Assembly (NCBI GenBank): GCA_049116315.1
Contig: JAGDZD010000015.1
Coordinates: 248,001 to 312,000 of the forward strand
DNA: 64,000 bases
Direction: 5' to 3'
Source: Thalassobius sp049116315
Lineage (GTDB): Bacteria; Pseudomonadota; Alphaproteobacteria; Rhodobacterales; Rhodobacteraceae
The position numbers and the translations under genes are program-made. This document shows, piece after piece, positions 40,891 through 48,869 of this stretch. How positions within the stretch are numbered: position 1 is the first letter of the stretch; each line of letters begins with the position of its first letter. The notes under the pieces were generated by a model. The model was given only the letters and a program-made list of their open reading frames with translations. It made no database searches and was not told the DNA's origin.

Positions 40891-41022
40891 TAAGGAGGTG
40901 TCACCGGTTAGGTGGGCACCAATTCGATGAGTTAACAACCAAGGGCTGCCTCAGATGTGTTCCCCTCGAACTGTTCCGATCCACTTCTCCATGATCCCAT
41001 TAGACACAAGAGCACCTCCTTT
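40891..41022 (-). ncRNA. Structured leader/small RNA with SD and anti-SD ends, upstream of arfB
   Basis: On the minus strand the segment starts with AGAAAGGAGGTG (41024-41013), a perfect 12-base complement of the 16S rRNA 3' tail. It contains an 18-codon ORF and ends with CACCTCCTTA (40900-40891), which repeats the 16S anti-SD and can pair nine bases with the leading AAGGAGGTG. The terminator follows after nine bases. A candidate promoter begins in TTGACTTTGAGC (41070-41059) with AATTAT near 41040. It could be an attenuating leader of arfB or an independent dual-function small RNA of about 170 nt. I do not know a described family. Confidence 0.5.
40951..41007 (-). CDS. 18-residue leader peptide candidate before arfB
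   Basis: GTG at 41007, stop TGA at 40953-40951, product MSNGIMEKWIGTVRGEHI. The ribosome site AGAAAGGAGGTG with seven-base spacing is the strongest in the window. No other gene uses this DNA; the yhhQ stop is 71 bp upstream and the terminator 69 bp downstream. It is too short for domain recognition. The ribosome site is the main evidence that it is translated. Confidence 0.55.
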   Translation of the reverse strand: MSNGIMEKWIGTVRGEHI

Positions 41023-41077
41023 CTGAATGTTTCGATAATTGAATCGTTGCACAGAAATGCTCAAAGTCAAAACAAAA

Positions 41078-41719
41078 TCATGTGGTCTGGACAGTTAGTT
41101 TCCCCACGATCATGCGGAAGGGCACAAGTGCCACCAAAGCCAGCGATAGTTTGACCATCCAATCAGCAACCGCCAAAGACACCCACAAAGGCAGCGCAGG
41201 GCCGACGCCAAGCAGCGGCACCGCGTCCCAAGACCAAGCCACCGCATCGTTGGCCATGGGACCAAAGAAGGGGATCGCCGCCGAGAAGGCGATGGTGAAA
41301 AAGAGAGCTGTATCCAGCGCAGATCCGATCAAAGTAGACGCCAGCGGGGCGCGCCACCACGCCCCTGCGCGCAGACGGTTAAAGATCGCCACATCGGTCA
41401 GTTGCGCGATGAGAAAGGCAATGCCAGAGGCCACAGCCACACGCAGCGGCACAGCGGCATATTCATAACCGTCGCCCTGAAGCATAATTTGGGAGCCGAT
41501 CAGCGAGCAGACAACACCCACCAAAAAGCCAGCCACAACAACTTTGCGTGCCGGGCCTACACCGTAAACGCGGTTCATCACGTCGGTGACCAAAAAGGCT
41601 AGGGGATAGGTGAAAGCGCCCCACGTCAGCCATTGGCCGAACAGATATTGGACGAGGATATTTGAGGCCACGACAACGGCGGCCATGGCAAGAATGCCAG
41701 GTAGGTAAATGCGGTACAT
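41078..41719 (-). CDS. yhhQ: Queuosine precursor transporter (YhhQ/VUT family)
   Basis: 213 residues with six membrane helices. LAFLVTDVMNRVYG and GFLVGVVCSLIGSQIML followed by ASGIAFLIAQLTDVAIFNRLR and STLIGSALDTALFFTIAF match the VUT family (the acidic D-V-M-N-x-x-Y-G and Q-L-T-D-V motifs). Imports preQ0/preQ1 or queuine for tRNA modification. GGGAAAC is the ribosome site, and it can be sequestered in an upstream stem. Confidence 0.93.
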   Translation of the reverse strand: MYRIYLPGILAMAAVVVASNILVQYLFGQWLTWGAFTYPLAFLVTDVMNRVYGVGPARKVVVAGFLVGVVCSLIGSQIMLQGDGYEYAAVPLRVAVASGIAFLIAQLTDVAIFNRLRAGAWWRAPLASTLIGSALDTALFFTIAFSAAIPFFGPMANDAVAWSWDAVPLLGVGPALPLWVSLAVADWMVKLSLALVALVPFRMIVGKLTVQTT

Positions 41720-41728
41720 ATCATGTTT

Positions 41729-41780
41729 CCCGTTTTGACAAGGTAGCGGACACTTGGCCCCCGGTCATTCGGGGAACGGG
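41729..41780 (-). promoter_or_regulatory. Foldable yhhQ leader sequestering the ribosome site
   Basis: On the minus strand CCCGTT (41780-41775) can pair with AACGGG (41734-41729), which includes the yhhQ ribosome site. Inside is a CCCCG-AATGAC-CGGGG hairpin (41774-41759). It does not match preQ1-I or preQ1-II consensus that I know. It may be a regulatory fold or only the 3' hairpin of the preceding gene. Confidence 0.35.
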
Positions 41781-41786
41781 AGGCGT

Positions 41787-42701
41787 CTAATGCGTTGTGG
41801 GGGGCTTGGCAAGTTTTTCCGTTACGACATATTCCACAAACTCTGTTTTCTGGAAAAACTTGAAATTGTCGTCTGACAGCATCGTTAGGCGAATGTGCCC
41901 GTCCTGGTCGCGCCAAACTGACAGGCCCTCTAGGTTGTCGTGATCGCCCAAATCAGAGGTGAACAAGATCTCGCCTGTGGGATCTGATGCGCCCAGTTCA
42001 AAGCGGCGCACGCGGCTGCGAAAACCAAGGCCTCCAAAGTTGCGTTCCAGCAAGTAAAAGTGGCCATCAGGGCCGAAATCGGCGCCCACAGGCGCAAATC
42101 CATTCAGATGGCTCAGCTGGCGCACCACACGCCACGTGCCGTCAAAGACATATAGGGGCAGGGTTTTACTGCCGCGGAGGGGTTTTTCTGGCAGCGTGTA
42201 CAGGCGACCAGAGGCATCAATGGCCAAAGCTTCGAGGGCGCGGTTTTGTTCCATCTTGGCAAAGCTGGCGTGCTCTGGCAGAGGTTCGGGTCGCCCCCAA
42301 GGAGAGGCATAAGACCAGACCCGTGGCAGCATTTCAAAGCTGACAAACAGACGGCCATCTTTGCCGATCGCCAACCCTTCGGAATCACGTTTCAGCTTCC
42401 ACAGTTTCTTACCATCTGTGCCCAGCAAGCTTTGCTTTTTGCTGACCTTGATGCCGGTGATCTGGCCTTTGTGGCGTTCGATTGTGCCTTTGACGGCAAG
42501 GGTGCGATCCGACAGGGCAATAAATCCGGTGCCTTTCGAATCCAACTCTACTGCCGAAAAGCCGCCAAAAAACTTGTGGCTGCCGTGCCATTCATAGGAC
42601 TGAAGAAATTTGGCGCGGTCTGCGGTCTCGGCTCTTGGTTGCAGTGCAAAGGGCACCGCAATCAAAAGAGCGATTATCGTGATTGCAAGACGGAGACGCA
42701 T
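41787..42701 (-). CDS. Esterase-like activity of phytase family protein (exported)
   Basis: 304 residues. An N-terminal signal (RLAITIIALLIAVPFAL) is followed by a beta-propeller-like domain: FGGFSAVELDSKGTGFIALSDR, DSEGLAIGKDGRLFVSFE, ALEALAIDASGRLYTLPE, DHDNLEGLSVW, the repeated metal/phosphate-type motifs of PF13449. Presumed periplasmic; true substrate unknown. It overlaps the mepA 3' end by 28 bp and lacks its own good ribosome site, so it is coupled to mepA. Confidence 0.88.
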   Translation of the reverse strand: MRLRLAITIIALLIAVPFALQPRAETADRAKFLQSYEWHGSHKFFGGFSAVELDSKGTGFIALSDRTLAVKGTIERHKGQITGIKVSKKQSLLGTDGKKLWKLKRDSEGLAIGKDGRLFVSFEMLPRVWSYASPWGRPEPLPEHASFAKMEQNRALEALAIDASGRLYTLPEKPLRGSKTLPLYVFDGTWRVVRQLSHLNGFAPVGADFGPDGHFYLLERNFGGLGFRSRVRRFELGASDPTGEILFTSDLGDHDNLEGLSVWRDQDGHIRLTMLSDDNFKFFQKTEFVEYVVTEKLAKPPTTH

Positions 42702-43600
42702 TGGGAGGGTAAGTTTGCCATAGTGAGTTCAGCACGCGGGGTGACCGGGGTTGGGTTCGGATCCGGGGGCGGCGGATAGAGGATGTCTTGCACCCATTTT
42801 TCAGCGTCGGCACATCCATCGCCGGGCGGCGGAGGCGCTTGGTTAACGCAGCTCTTGTCACCCGCGGGGCACGACAGACGCACATGAAAATGATAGTGGT
42901 GTCCCCACCAAGGCCGTATTTTGTTCAACCAATCACGGTTGCCGGTTTCGTCGTTGCACATCTGCACTTTGGCGCCGGGGAAAACAAAGATGCGCGCCAC
43001 ACGCGGATCTTGGGCGGCGGCTTTGAGGATCTGGTGATGTTGCGGGGTCCAGCTGCTGTTCACATAAGCGCCTTTTTCGCGCCGCATGGAAATCGAGGAC
43101 AGTGTTTCACGTTCTGCCGCGCTCAGATCCAATCTATCTGGGGGCAGCATCCAGATGTCCGCATCCAATCCCATTTGGTGGCTGCGATGACCGCTAAGCA
43201 TTGGGCCGCCGCGTGCTTGGCTCATGTCGCCGACATAGAGCCCTTTCCAACCGGGTTGGTGCGCAGCCTTGGCTGACAAATCCTGAATGAAAGAAACCGT
43301 GTCGGGGTGGCCCCAATTGCGGTTGCGGCTTAAGCGCATGGCCTGCCACGTCGGCCCGGTCTCGGCCAATTGCTGACCACCTGCTAAGCAGCCTTTGGCA
43401 TAGCTGCCATGGGGATCTGCGCGCTGTGTGCTTGGCGCACGATGGGCCCCAAACAACTGTTTGGCCAACACACCTTGCATCTCGGCGGGCACGTGCTGCT
43501 GCGAGGACAGGGACAGATTGGCGCCATCAACACTTTTGTCAGAACCGCTGCAACTTGCCACAAGCAGCGAGGCCGCGATCAGTTTGAGGAGTCTTGCCAT
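42674..43600 (-). CDS. mepA: Penicillin-insensitive murein endopeptidase
   Basis: 308 residues. Lipoprotein-like signal ending LLVASCSG, then the MepA catalytic domain: MLSGHRSHQMGLDADIWM (zinc ligands H and D), and WWGHHYHFHVRLSCP (the final zinc histidine). Paired cysteines occur along the domain (GCLAGG, VQMCND, LSCPAGDKSC). It cleaves D-Ala-meso-DAP cross-links in peptidoglycan. GGAG precedes ATG 43600, which lies inside the 3' end of the upstream MFS gene. Classical MepA is periplasmic; a lipid anchor here is suggested but not certain. Confidence 0.92.
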   Translation of the reverse strand: MARLLKLIAASLLVASCSGSDKSVDGANLSLSSQQHVPAEMQGVLAKQLFGAHRAPSTQRADPHGSYAKGCLAGGQQLAETGPTWQAMRLSRNRNWGHPDTVSFIQDLSAKAAHQPGWKGLYVGDMSQARGGPMLSGHRSHQMGLDADIWMLPPDRLDLSAAERETLSSISMRREKGAYVNSSWTPQHHQILKAAAQDPRVARIFVFPGAKVQMCNDETGNRDWLNKIRPWWGHHYHFHVRLSCPAGDKSCVNQAPPPPGDGCADAEKWVQDILYPPPPDPNPTPVTPRAELTMANLPSQCVSVLQSR

Positions 43601-44919
43601 TTTTGGGGGTCTCCGTCGGGTTTAACCCAAGATAGCAAAATCAGCCCCAAAAGGAAAAGCCCGATCAGCGGAGACACGCCCAATTGTTGGCTCTGAGTGG
43701 CCAGCGTTGCCATTCCAATGAGCATAGGGGCCAAGAAAGAGGTCGCTTTGCCCGCAAGCGCATAAAGACCAAAGGCTTCGGCCATCTTGTCTGGGTTGGC
43801 TTGGCGCACCATCATTGTGCGGCTGGCGGATTGCATCACCCCACCTGCGGCGCCAATCAGCGCCCCCAAAACGTAAAACACAATGTCAGGCAGGTTTGAG
43901 TCAGGCGCCACAGCCACGCCAAACACGCTGTCACGCGAGACAAAGACAATCGCGATGGCCACAAGGCTCAGCACAATGATGCTGGCACGGATCACGGGCT
44001 TTGGCCCGAGCCGTTGGTCAGCCATGCCGCCAAGCCAAGCAAACAACGCGCCAGACACAATCGCAAGGATGCCAAAGATGCCGGTGTCAACGACGCTCCA
44101 GTTCAAGACCCCAGCGGCATAGATGCCACCAAAGACATACATGCCGTTCAAAGCGTCGCGATAAAACAAGGACGAGGTGAGATAGGCGAACAAAGAGGGT
44201 GTTTTGGGCAAAGACCGCAGTGTGCCAGCCAGCGCCACCAAAGCTTGCTTGGTTGCGCCTTTCGGTGCTTTCGCGGACTTCGGGTCTCTGACCCACAGGA
44301 AAAACGGGATCATAAAGAGCGCGTACCAAAACCCAGCCAGCGGACCGACGAACCGCGTTCCCTCACGCAGCTCAGGATCCAATCCCAATGCTGGGGACAA
44401 TCCGACAAAGGTTTTGCCAGTTGTGGCGCTTTCCGCAAAGAACACCAGCATCACAACCAGTGAGATCAAGCCGCCAACATAGCCAAAGGCCCATCCGTTG
44501 CCTGAAATTCGGCCGATCTCTTCCTTGGTGCCCAAGTCAGGCAGCATTGAATTGGTGAAGATGGTCGCGAACTCCATCCCAATCAGCCCAATGGCAAAAA
44601 ACAGCAAAGTCAGTTCGAGATTGAAATTCTCCGGGGAAGCCGTCCACAGGCCAAAGGCACCGATGACATACATCCCTGAAAACAACCAAATCCATCGCAT
44701 TCGGTTGCCCGCGGTATCGGCAAGCGCCCCAAGAATCGGCGCCAAAAGGGCGATCACGATGCCTGCCGCGCCGATGCCAAACCCCCAAGCGGCCTGAGCC
44801 GAGGTGCCATCGCCAACAAGTTCTTTGACATAGGGGCCAAAAATAAACGTCAGAAGCAGTGTGTTATATGGCTGGCTGGCCCAGTCAAAAAAGAACCAAC
44901 CCCAGATCCGCTTGCGCAT
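43579..44919 (-). CDS. MFS transporter, UMF1/Atg22-like family
   Basis: 446 residues with about twelve membrane helices. WGWFFFDWASQPYNTLLLTFIFGPY at the N-terminus and FVGYVGGLISLVVML-like stretches are characteristic of the UMF1/Atg22 family, whose eukaryotic member exports amino acids from vacuoles. GGGGACAG lies before ATG 44919. The 3' end overlaps mepA by 22 bp, hence three coupled genes (transporter, mepA, esterase). A link to cell-wall peptide recycling is plausible but unproven. Confidence 0.88.
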   Translation of the reverse strand: MRKRIWGWFFFDWASQPYNTLLLTFIFGPYVKELVGDGTSAQAAWGFGIGAAGIVIALLAPILGALADTAGNRMRWIWLFSGMYVIGAFGLWTASPENFNLELTLLFFAIGLIGMEFATIFTNSMLPDLGTKEEIGRISGNGWAFGYVGGLISLVVMLVFFAESATTGKTFVGLSPALGLDPELREGTRFVGPLAGFWYALFMIPFFLWVRDPKSAKAPKGATKQALVALAGTLRSLPKTPSLFAYLTSSLFYRDALNGMYVFGGIYAAGVLNWSVVDTGIFGILAIVSGALFAWLGGMADQRLGPKPVIRASIIVLSLVAIAIVFVSRDSVFGVAVAPDSNLPDIVFYVLGALIGAAGGVMQSASRTMMVRQANPDKMAEAFGLYALAGKATSFLAPMLIGMATLATQSQQLGVSPLIGLFLLGLILLSWVKPDGDPQKWQDSSN

Positions 44920-44982
44920 GTCTGTCCCCGATACAGTTTCCCCTGTTGGGGGTTATGACAGTGTGAAGGGAAGGGGATCAAG

Positions 44983-45519
44983 TTAATCCTGCATCGGCGG
45001 CCAAGGGCGTGCCTTTTCAGCCTCTATCCATTGTTGGACCCACTCTGGCAGGTCAAGCGACGCGGCCTCGGGGGCAAAGGTCGCAATTACCTTCGCTGGC
45101 GGCACAATGCCGTTCTTGTCGGTGACCGCAGAGCGATAGACCGCGTGGTTGGCGCATTCACCGTTCCGCTTCCACATGGTTTGTTCCAGATAAATGAATT
45201 TGTCGTCTGTCCCGATCGCCCGAGAGCGTATCTCAAAGCGCTCAAACATTTTGATCCGACGGCGATAGCGCACATAGACACCCGCCATCGTCATGCCCCA
45301 ACGCTCGCGGCGCAGCGCGGCCACCATTCCTGCCCGTTTGGCCATCGTCAAACGTCCGAGATCGAGCAGCGTCAGCGTGCGCCCGTTGTTCAACTCCATG
45401 AAGGGATCAATATCCCACGGCAGGCACATATGCTGAGACACATGGGTGCCATCATACGGCAACGCTGGCGCATTTCTGAACTTAATGAATTCTTTGACGA
45501 GACGTAGATAGGGGTACAT
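44983..45519 (-). CDS. Acyl-CoA thioesterase, hot-dog fold
   Basis: 178 residues. The 4-hydroxybenzoyl-CoA-thioesterase-like motif is visible as LPWDIDPFMELNNGRTLTLLDLGRLTMAKRAG, with the D-I-D-x-x-M-E-L-N-N pattern replacing the usual D-x-N-x-H-x-N-N. YVRYRRRIKMFERFEIRSR forms the central beta strands. It likely hydrolyses acyl-CoA; substrate unknown. Same strand as the MFS gene, 63 bp upstream. The ribosome site is weak. Confidence 0.87.
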   Translation of the reverse strand: MYPYLRLVKEFIKFRNAPALPYDGTHVSQHMCLPWDIDPFMELNNGRTLTLLDLGRLTMAKRAGMVAALRRERWGMTMAGVYVRYRRRIKMFERFEIRSRAIGTDDKFIYLEQTMWKRNGECANHAVYRSAVTDKNGIVPPAKVIATFAPEAASLDLPEWVQQWIEAEKARPWPPMQD

Positions 45520-45660
45520 CGGCGATCTTTCGTTACAGCAAGCTGAACTAACCTGTTTACTTCGAAAGAAAGCCAGTCAAGACAAACCCCGCGTCAACGC
45601 TTGCGTAATGGGCCGTTCAGCCTTACCTGTGACCGGTCAGAAAAGAAAAAGGTGTCCAAT

Positions 45661-45948
45661 ATGCAGTCGTTGTTCCAGATCATTATGCTTTTGCTTGATA
45701 TCGTTTGGTTCTTCATCATCGCGCATATCATCATGAGCTGGTTGATCAATTTTCAGGTGCTGAACGTGCGCCAACAGTTGGTTGGACAGATCTGGTATAT
45801 GTTGCAACGCCTGCTAGAGCCGATCTACAGCCGCGTGCGCGCCATCTTGCCCCCAATGTCCGGGATCGATCTGGCGCCTTTGGTGGTGATCATCGGGATC
45901 TATGTGATCCGGATCGTCTTGACCAATAACGTGGCCGCGTTCATGTGA
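45661..45948 (+). CDS. YggT family membrane protein
   Basis: 95 residues. Two YggT helices: FQIIMLLLDIVWFFIIAHIIMSWLINF and LAPLVVIIGIYVIRIVL, linked by QIWYMLQRLLEPIYSRVRAILPPMSGID with the family's P-x-R-x-x-x-P motif. Involved in envelope integrity or membrane-protein placement. ATG 45661 has AAGGTG upstream; an earlier start at 45601 adds a polar tail. It is followed 74 bp later by recQ. Confidence 0.9.
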   Translation: MQSLFQIIMLLLDIVWFFIIAHIIMSWLINFQVLNVRQQLVGQIWYMLQRLLEPIYSRVRAILPPMSGIDLAPLVVIIGIYVIRIVLTNNVAAFM

Positions 45949-46022
45949 TCTGGGCTTGTCCCCCGATACCTTGTGTGTGAATACTTCTGTAACAGCAGAT
46001 CTAGACAAAATTACAGGATTCC

Positions 46023-48062
46023 ATGCCAAGCGCTGCCACGCTTCTGAGCGATGTTTTCGGCTATGACGCCTTCCGCCCCGGGCAGGAAGACGTTGTGCAA
46101 GCTGTGGCCGATGGCCAAAATGTTTTGGCCATCATGCCCACAGGCGGGGGCAAATCCCTGTGTTTCCAATTACCTGCGCTGATGCGCGAGGGTGTGACGG
46201 TGGTGATTTCACCGTTGATTGCATTGATGCGCGATCAGGTGCGCGGTCTGCGCGAAGCCGGTGTCGAAGCCGGTGCCCTGACCAGTGGCAACACCCCCGA
46301 AGAAACCGACGAGGTGTGGCAGGCGCTCGAAGAGAACCGCCTGAAGCTGTTGTATATGGCGCCAGAACGGCTTGGCGCGGCCTCTTCGGTGAACATGTTG
46401 CGGCGCATTGGTGTCAATCTTATCGCCGTCGACGAAGCCCATTGCGTGAGCCAATGGGGTCATGATTTCCGGCCAGATTACCTCCGTATCGGAGCGTTGC
46501 GGCGTGATTTAGGTGTGCCGCTGGCGGCGTTCACTGCGACGGCGGATGCGGAAACGCAGGTCGAAATCGTGGAACGCTTGTTTGATGGCGAAGCCCCGTC
46601 CAAATTTTTGCGCGGGTTTGATCGCCCCAATATTCACCTCGCTTTTGCAGCCAAGAACAGCCCCCGCCAGCAGATCTTGCAATTTGCTGAGTCGCGTAAA
46701 GGGCAATCAGGTATCGTATATTGCGGCACGCGTGCCAAAACCGAAAGCATCGCCAAAGCGTTGCGGGATGCGGGGCACACGGCCTGTCACTATCACGGTG
46801 GCATGGAGGCAGATGATCGACGCGTCGCTGAGCGTCGCTTTCAACAAGAGGACGGCTTGGTTGTTGTTGCCACCGTGGCCTTTGGGATGGGCGTCGATAA
46901 ACCCGATATCCGCTGGGTGGCCCATGCTGATTTGCCCAAATCCATCGAAGCTTATTACCAAGAAATTGGGCGCGCGGGGCGCGATGGTGCACCGGCGGAA
47001 ACGTTAACGCTCTTTGGCCCCGAAGATATTCGTCTGCGGCGCACTCAAATTGACGAAGGTCTGGCGCCGCCAGAACGCCGCATGGCCGATCATGCGCGGT
47101 TGAACGCGCTGTTGGGCCTGGCTGAGGCCCTGACATGTCGCCGCCAGACGCTGCTGACTTATTTTGGCGAAACCGAAGTCACCTGTGGCACGTGCGATCT
47201 TTGCGACACACCGCCCGAAATTTTTGACGGCACGCAGCCCGTGCGCATGGCGCTCTCAGCTATTTTGCGCACCGAAGAATGGTACGGCGCAGGGCATTTG
47301 ATCGAGATTCTGTTGGGCAATGCCAATGACCGGATCCTGTCCAAAGGGCATGATGCCCTGCCGACGTTTGGCGTTGGCAAGGAATATACGCGCCCGCAGT
47401 GGCAGGCGATTTTCCGGCAAATGATGGGGCACGATCTGATCCGTCCTGATCGCGAGCGTCACGGGGCCTTGCGGATGACCGAAAGTGCGCGCCCCATTTT
47501 GCGCGGCGAAGCCAAGATCGACTTACGCAAAGACACGATTGCCAAAGCGGAACGCCGCCCAGCGGTCAAAATGTTGGTCAGTGACGAAGATGCGCCATTG
47601 TTGTCGGCGCTTAAGGCCAAACGGCGGGCGCTGGCAGAGGCGGCCAATGTCCCAGCCTATGTGATTTTCACTGACCGCAGTTTGATCGAGATGGCCGAAA
47701 AACGGCCCGCCGATCTGGATCAAATGGCGCGTATCAGCGGAGTTGGTGCTAAGAAACTTGAACGCTATGGCACAGATTTTCTGTCCGTGGTGGTTGGTGA
47801 AAGCACCGAAATGCACCCGCAACGGCGCAAACTGGCCGGGCGCGAGGCGGGAACGGTTTATGACCGTCTGCTGCAAGCGCAGGCGGAATTGGCCCGCGGC
47901 CCTGAGGGGGCGGATAAACCCCTAAGCTGTTCGGCGTCTTTGTTGGCCAAAGTGGCACAGATGAAGCCGCAAAACTTGGACGCCATGCAACGGTTGTTGG
48001 GCGACAGGCGCGCGGATCGATTTGCCGACGTCTTTTTGGACGTTGTGAAGGATGCCGGTTAA
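46023..48062 (+). CDS. recQ: ATP-dependent DNA helicase RecQ
   Basis: 679 residues. Superfamily 2 helicase: Walker A GGGKS at 41-45, DEAH box in AVDEAHCVSQWGHDFRPDY, motif VI in YYQEIGRAGRDG. The RQC zinc cysteines lie in CRRQTLLTYFGETEVTCGTCDLC, followed by the winged helix, and a C-terminal HRDC-type domain (about 590-670). It unwinds 3'-tailed DNA in repair. AGGATT precedes ATG 46023; yaaA follows on the same strand. Confidence 0.97.
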   Translation: MPSAATLLSDVFGYDAFRPGQEDVVQAVADGQNVLAIMPTGGGKSLCFQLPALMREGVTVVISPLIALMRDQVRGLREAGVEAGALTSGNTPEETDEVWQALEENRLKLLYMAPERLGAASSVNMLRRIGVNLIAVDEAHCVSQWGHDFRPDYLRIGALRRDLGVPLAAFTATADAETQVEIVERLFDGEAPSKFLRGFDRPNIHLAFAAKNSPRQQILQFAESRKGQSGIVYCGTRAKTESIAKALRDAGHTACHYHGGMEADDRRVAERRFQQEDGLVVVATVAFGMGVDKPDIRWVAHADLPKSIEAYYQEIGRAGRDGAPAETLTLFGPEDIRLRRTQIDEGLAPPERRMADHARLNALLGLAEALTCRRQTLLTYFGETEVTCGTCDLCDTPPEIFDGTQPVRMALSAILRTEEWYGAGHLIEILLGNANDRILSKGHDALPTFGVGKEYTRPQWQAIFRQMMGHDLIRPDRERHGALRMTESARPILRGEAKIDLRKDTIAKAERRPAVKMLVSDEDAPLLSALKAKRRALAEAANVPAYVIFTDRSLIEMAEKRPADLDQMARISGVGAKKLERYGTDFLSVVVGESTEMHPQRRKLAGREAGTVYDRLLQAQAELARGPEGADKPLSCSASLLAKVAQMKPQNLDAMQRLLGDRRADRFADVFLDVVKDAG

Positions 48063-48089
48063 CAGTTGTTGAATAAGGAAGGATTGGGC

Positions 48090-48869
48090 ATGCTGGTTAC
48101 GGTTTCCCCTGCGAAAAAATTGGACATGACCCCGGTTGAGGGTCTGAACTCAACAGTTCCAGCCTTTCAAGAACAGGCGCAGGAACTGGCCGCCGTAGCC
48201 AAAAAGCTGTCGGTGAGTCAGTTGATGAAGCTCATGCATATCAGCGAAAAATTGGGCCAATTGAACGCAGATAGATTTCGCGATTTTGGCACATTGGACA
48301 AAAAGCAAGCCGCGCTGGCCTTTGCGGGAGACACCTATCAAGGGCTTGAAGCGGCAAGCTTGGACGCCGACGAAATGACCTGGGCGCAGGATCATTTGTG
48401 CATTCTGTCCGGCCTCTATGGAATGCTGCGCCCCTTGGATGCGATCGAGCCTTATCGCTTGGAAATGGGCAGCCGCCTGAAGACCAAGCGTGGGAAATCG
48501 CTTTATGAGTATTGGGGCAGCGACATTGCACAGGCGCTGAACACCCGCGCCGCAGAGATCGGCAGCCAAATTTTGGTGAATTGCGCCAGTCAGGAGTATT
48601 TTGGCGCGGTTGATCTTGCGGCCCTTAAACTGCGAGTGGTGACACCTGTCTTTCTTGAAGAGAAAGCCGGCGTCGCCAAAGTTGTGAGCTTTTATGCCAA
48701 GCGGGCGCGGGGGGCGATGGCGCGTTTTGTCATTCAAAACCGGGTGAATTCGATTGAGGCGTTGCACGATTTTGACATCGGCGGTTATGCGTTTCAACCC
48801 GACCAAAGCGACGGCGACCGGTTGGTGTTCCTGCGCCAAGACGTGAGTGTTCAGTCGACTGCCGCCTGA
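48090..48869 (+). CDS. yaaA: Peroxide stress protein YaaA (DUF328)
   Basis: 259 residues. VTVSPAKKLDM at the start, RPLDAIEPYRLEMGSRLKTKRGKSLYEYWG in the middle, and VVSFYAKRARGAMARFVIQNR near the end are family signatures. YaaA limits free iron and oxidative DNA damage in E. coli. ATG 48090 has AAGGAAGGA; the in-frame TTG 48066 is not needed. It overlaps the convergent hybrid kinase by 19 bp at its 3' end. Confidence 0.93.
   Translation: MLVTVSPAKKLDMTPVEGLNSTVPAFQEQAQELAAVAKKLSVSQLMKLMHISEKLGQLNADRFRDFGTLDKKQAALAFAGDTYQGLEAASLDADEMTWAQDHLCILSGLYGMLRPLDAIEPYRLEMGSRLKTKRGKSLYEYWGSDIAQALNTRAAEIGSQILVNCASQEYFGAVDLAALKLRVVTPVFLEEKAGVAKVVSFYAKRARGAMARFVIQNRVNSIEALHDFDIGGYAFQPDQSDGDRLVFLRQDVSVQSTAA

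Noticed and set aside
41010..41024. Resemblance of the plus strand to the 16S rRNA 3' end (CACCTCCTTTCT)
   Set aside because: Only 12 bases match and no rRNA surrounds it. It is the complement of an extended Shine-Dalgarno.
41720..41786. Known preQ1 riboswitch before yhhQ
   Set aside because: The segment does not show the preQ1-I stem-loop with A-rich tail or the preQ1-II layout that I know. Kept only as a generic foldable leader.
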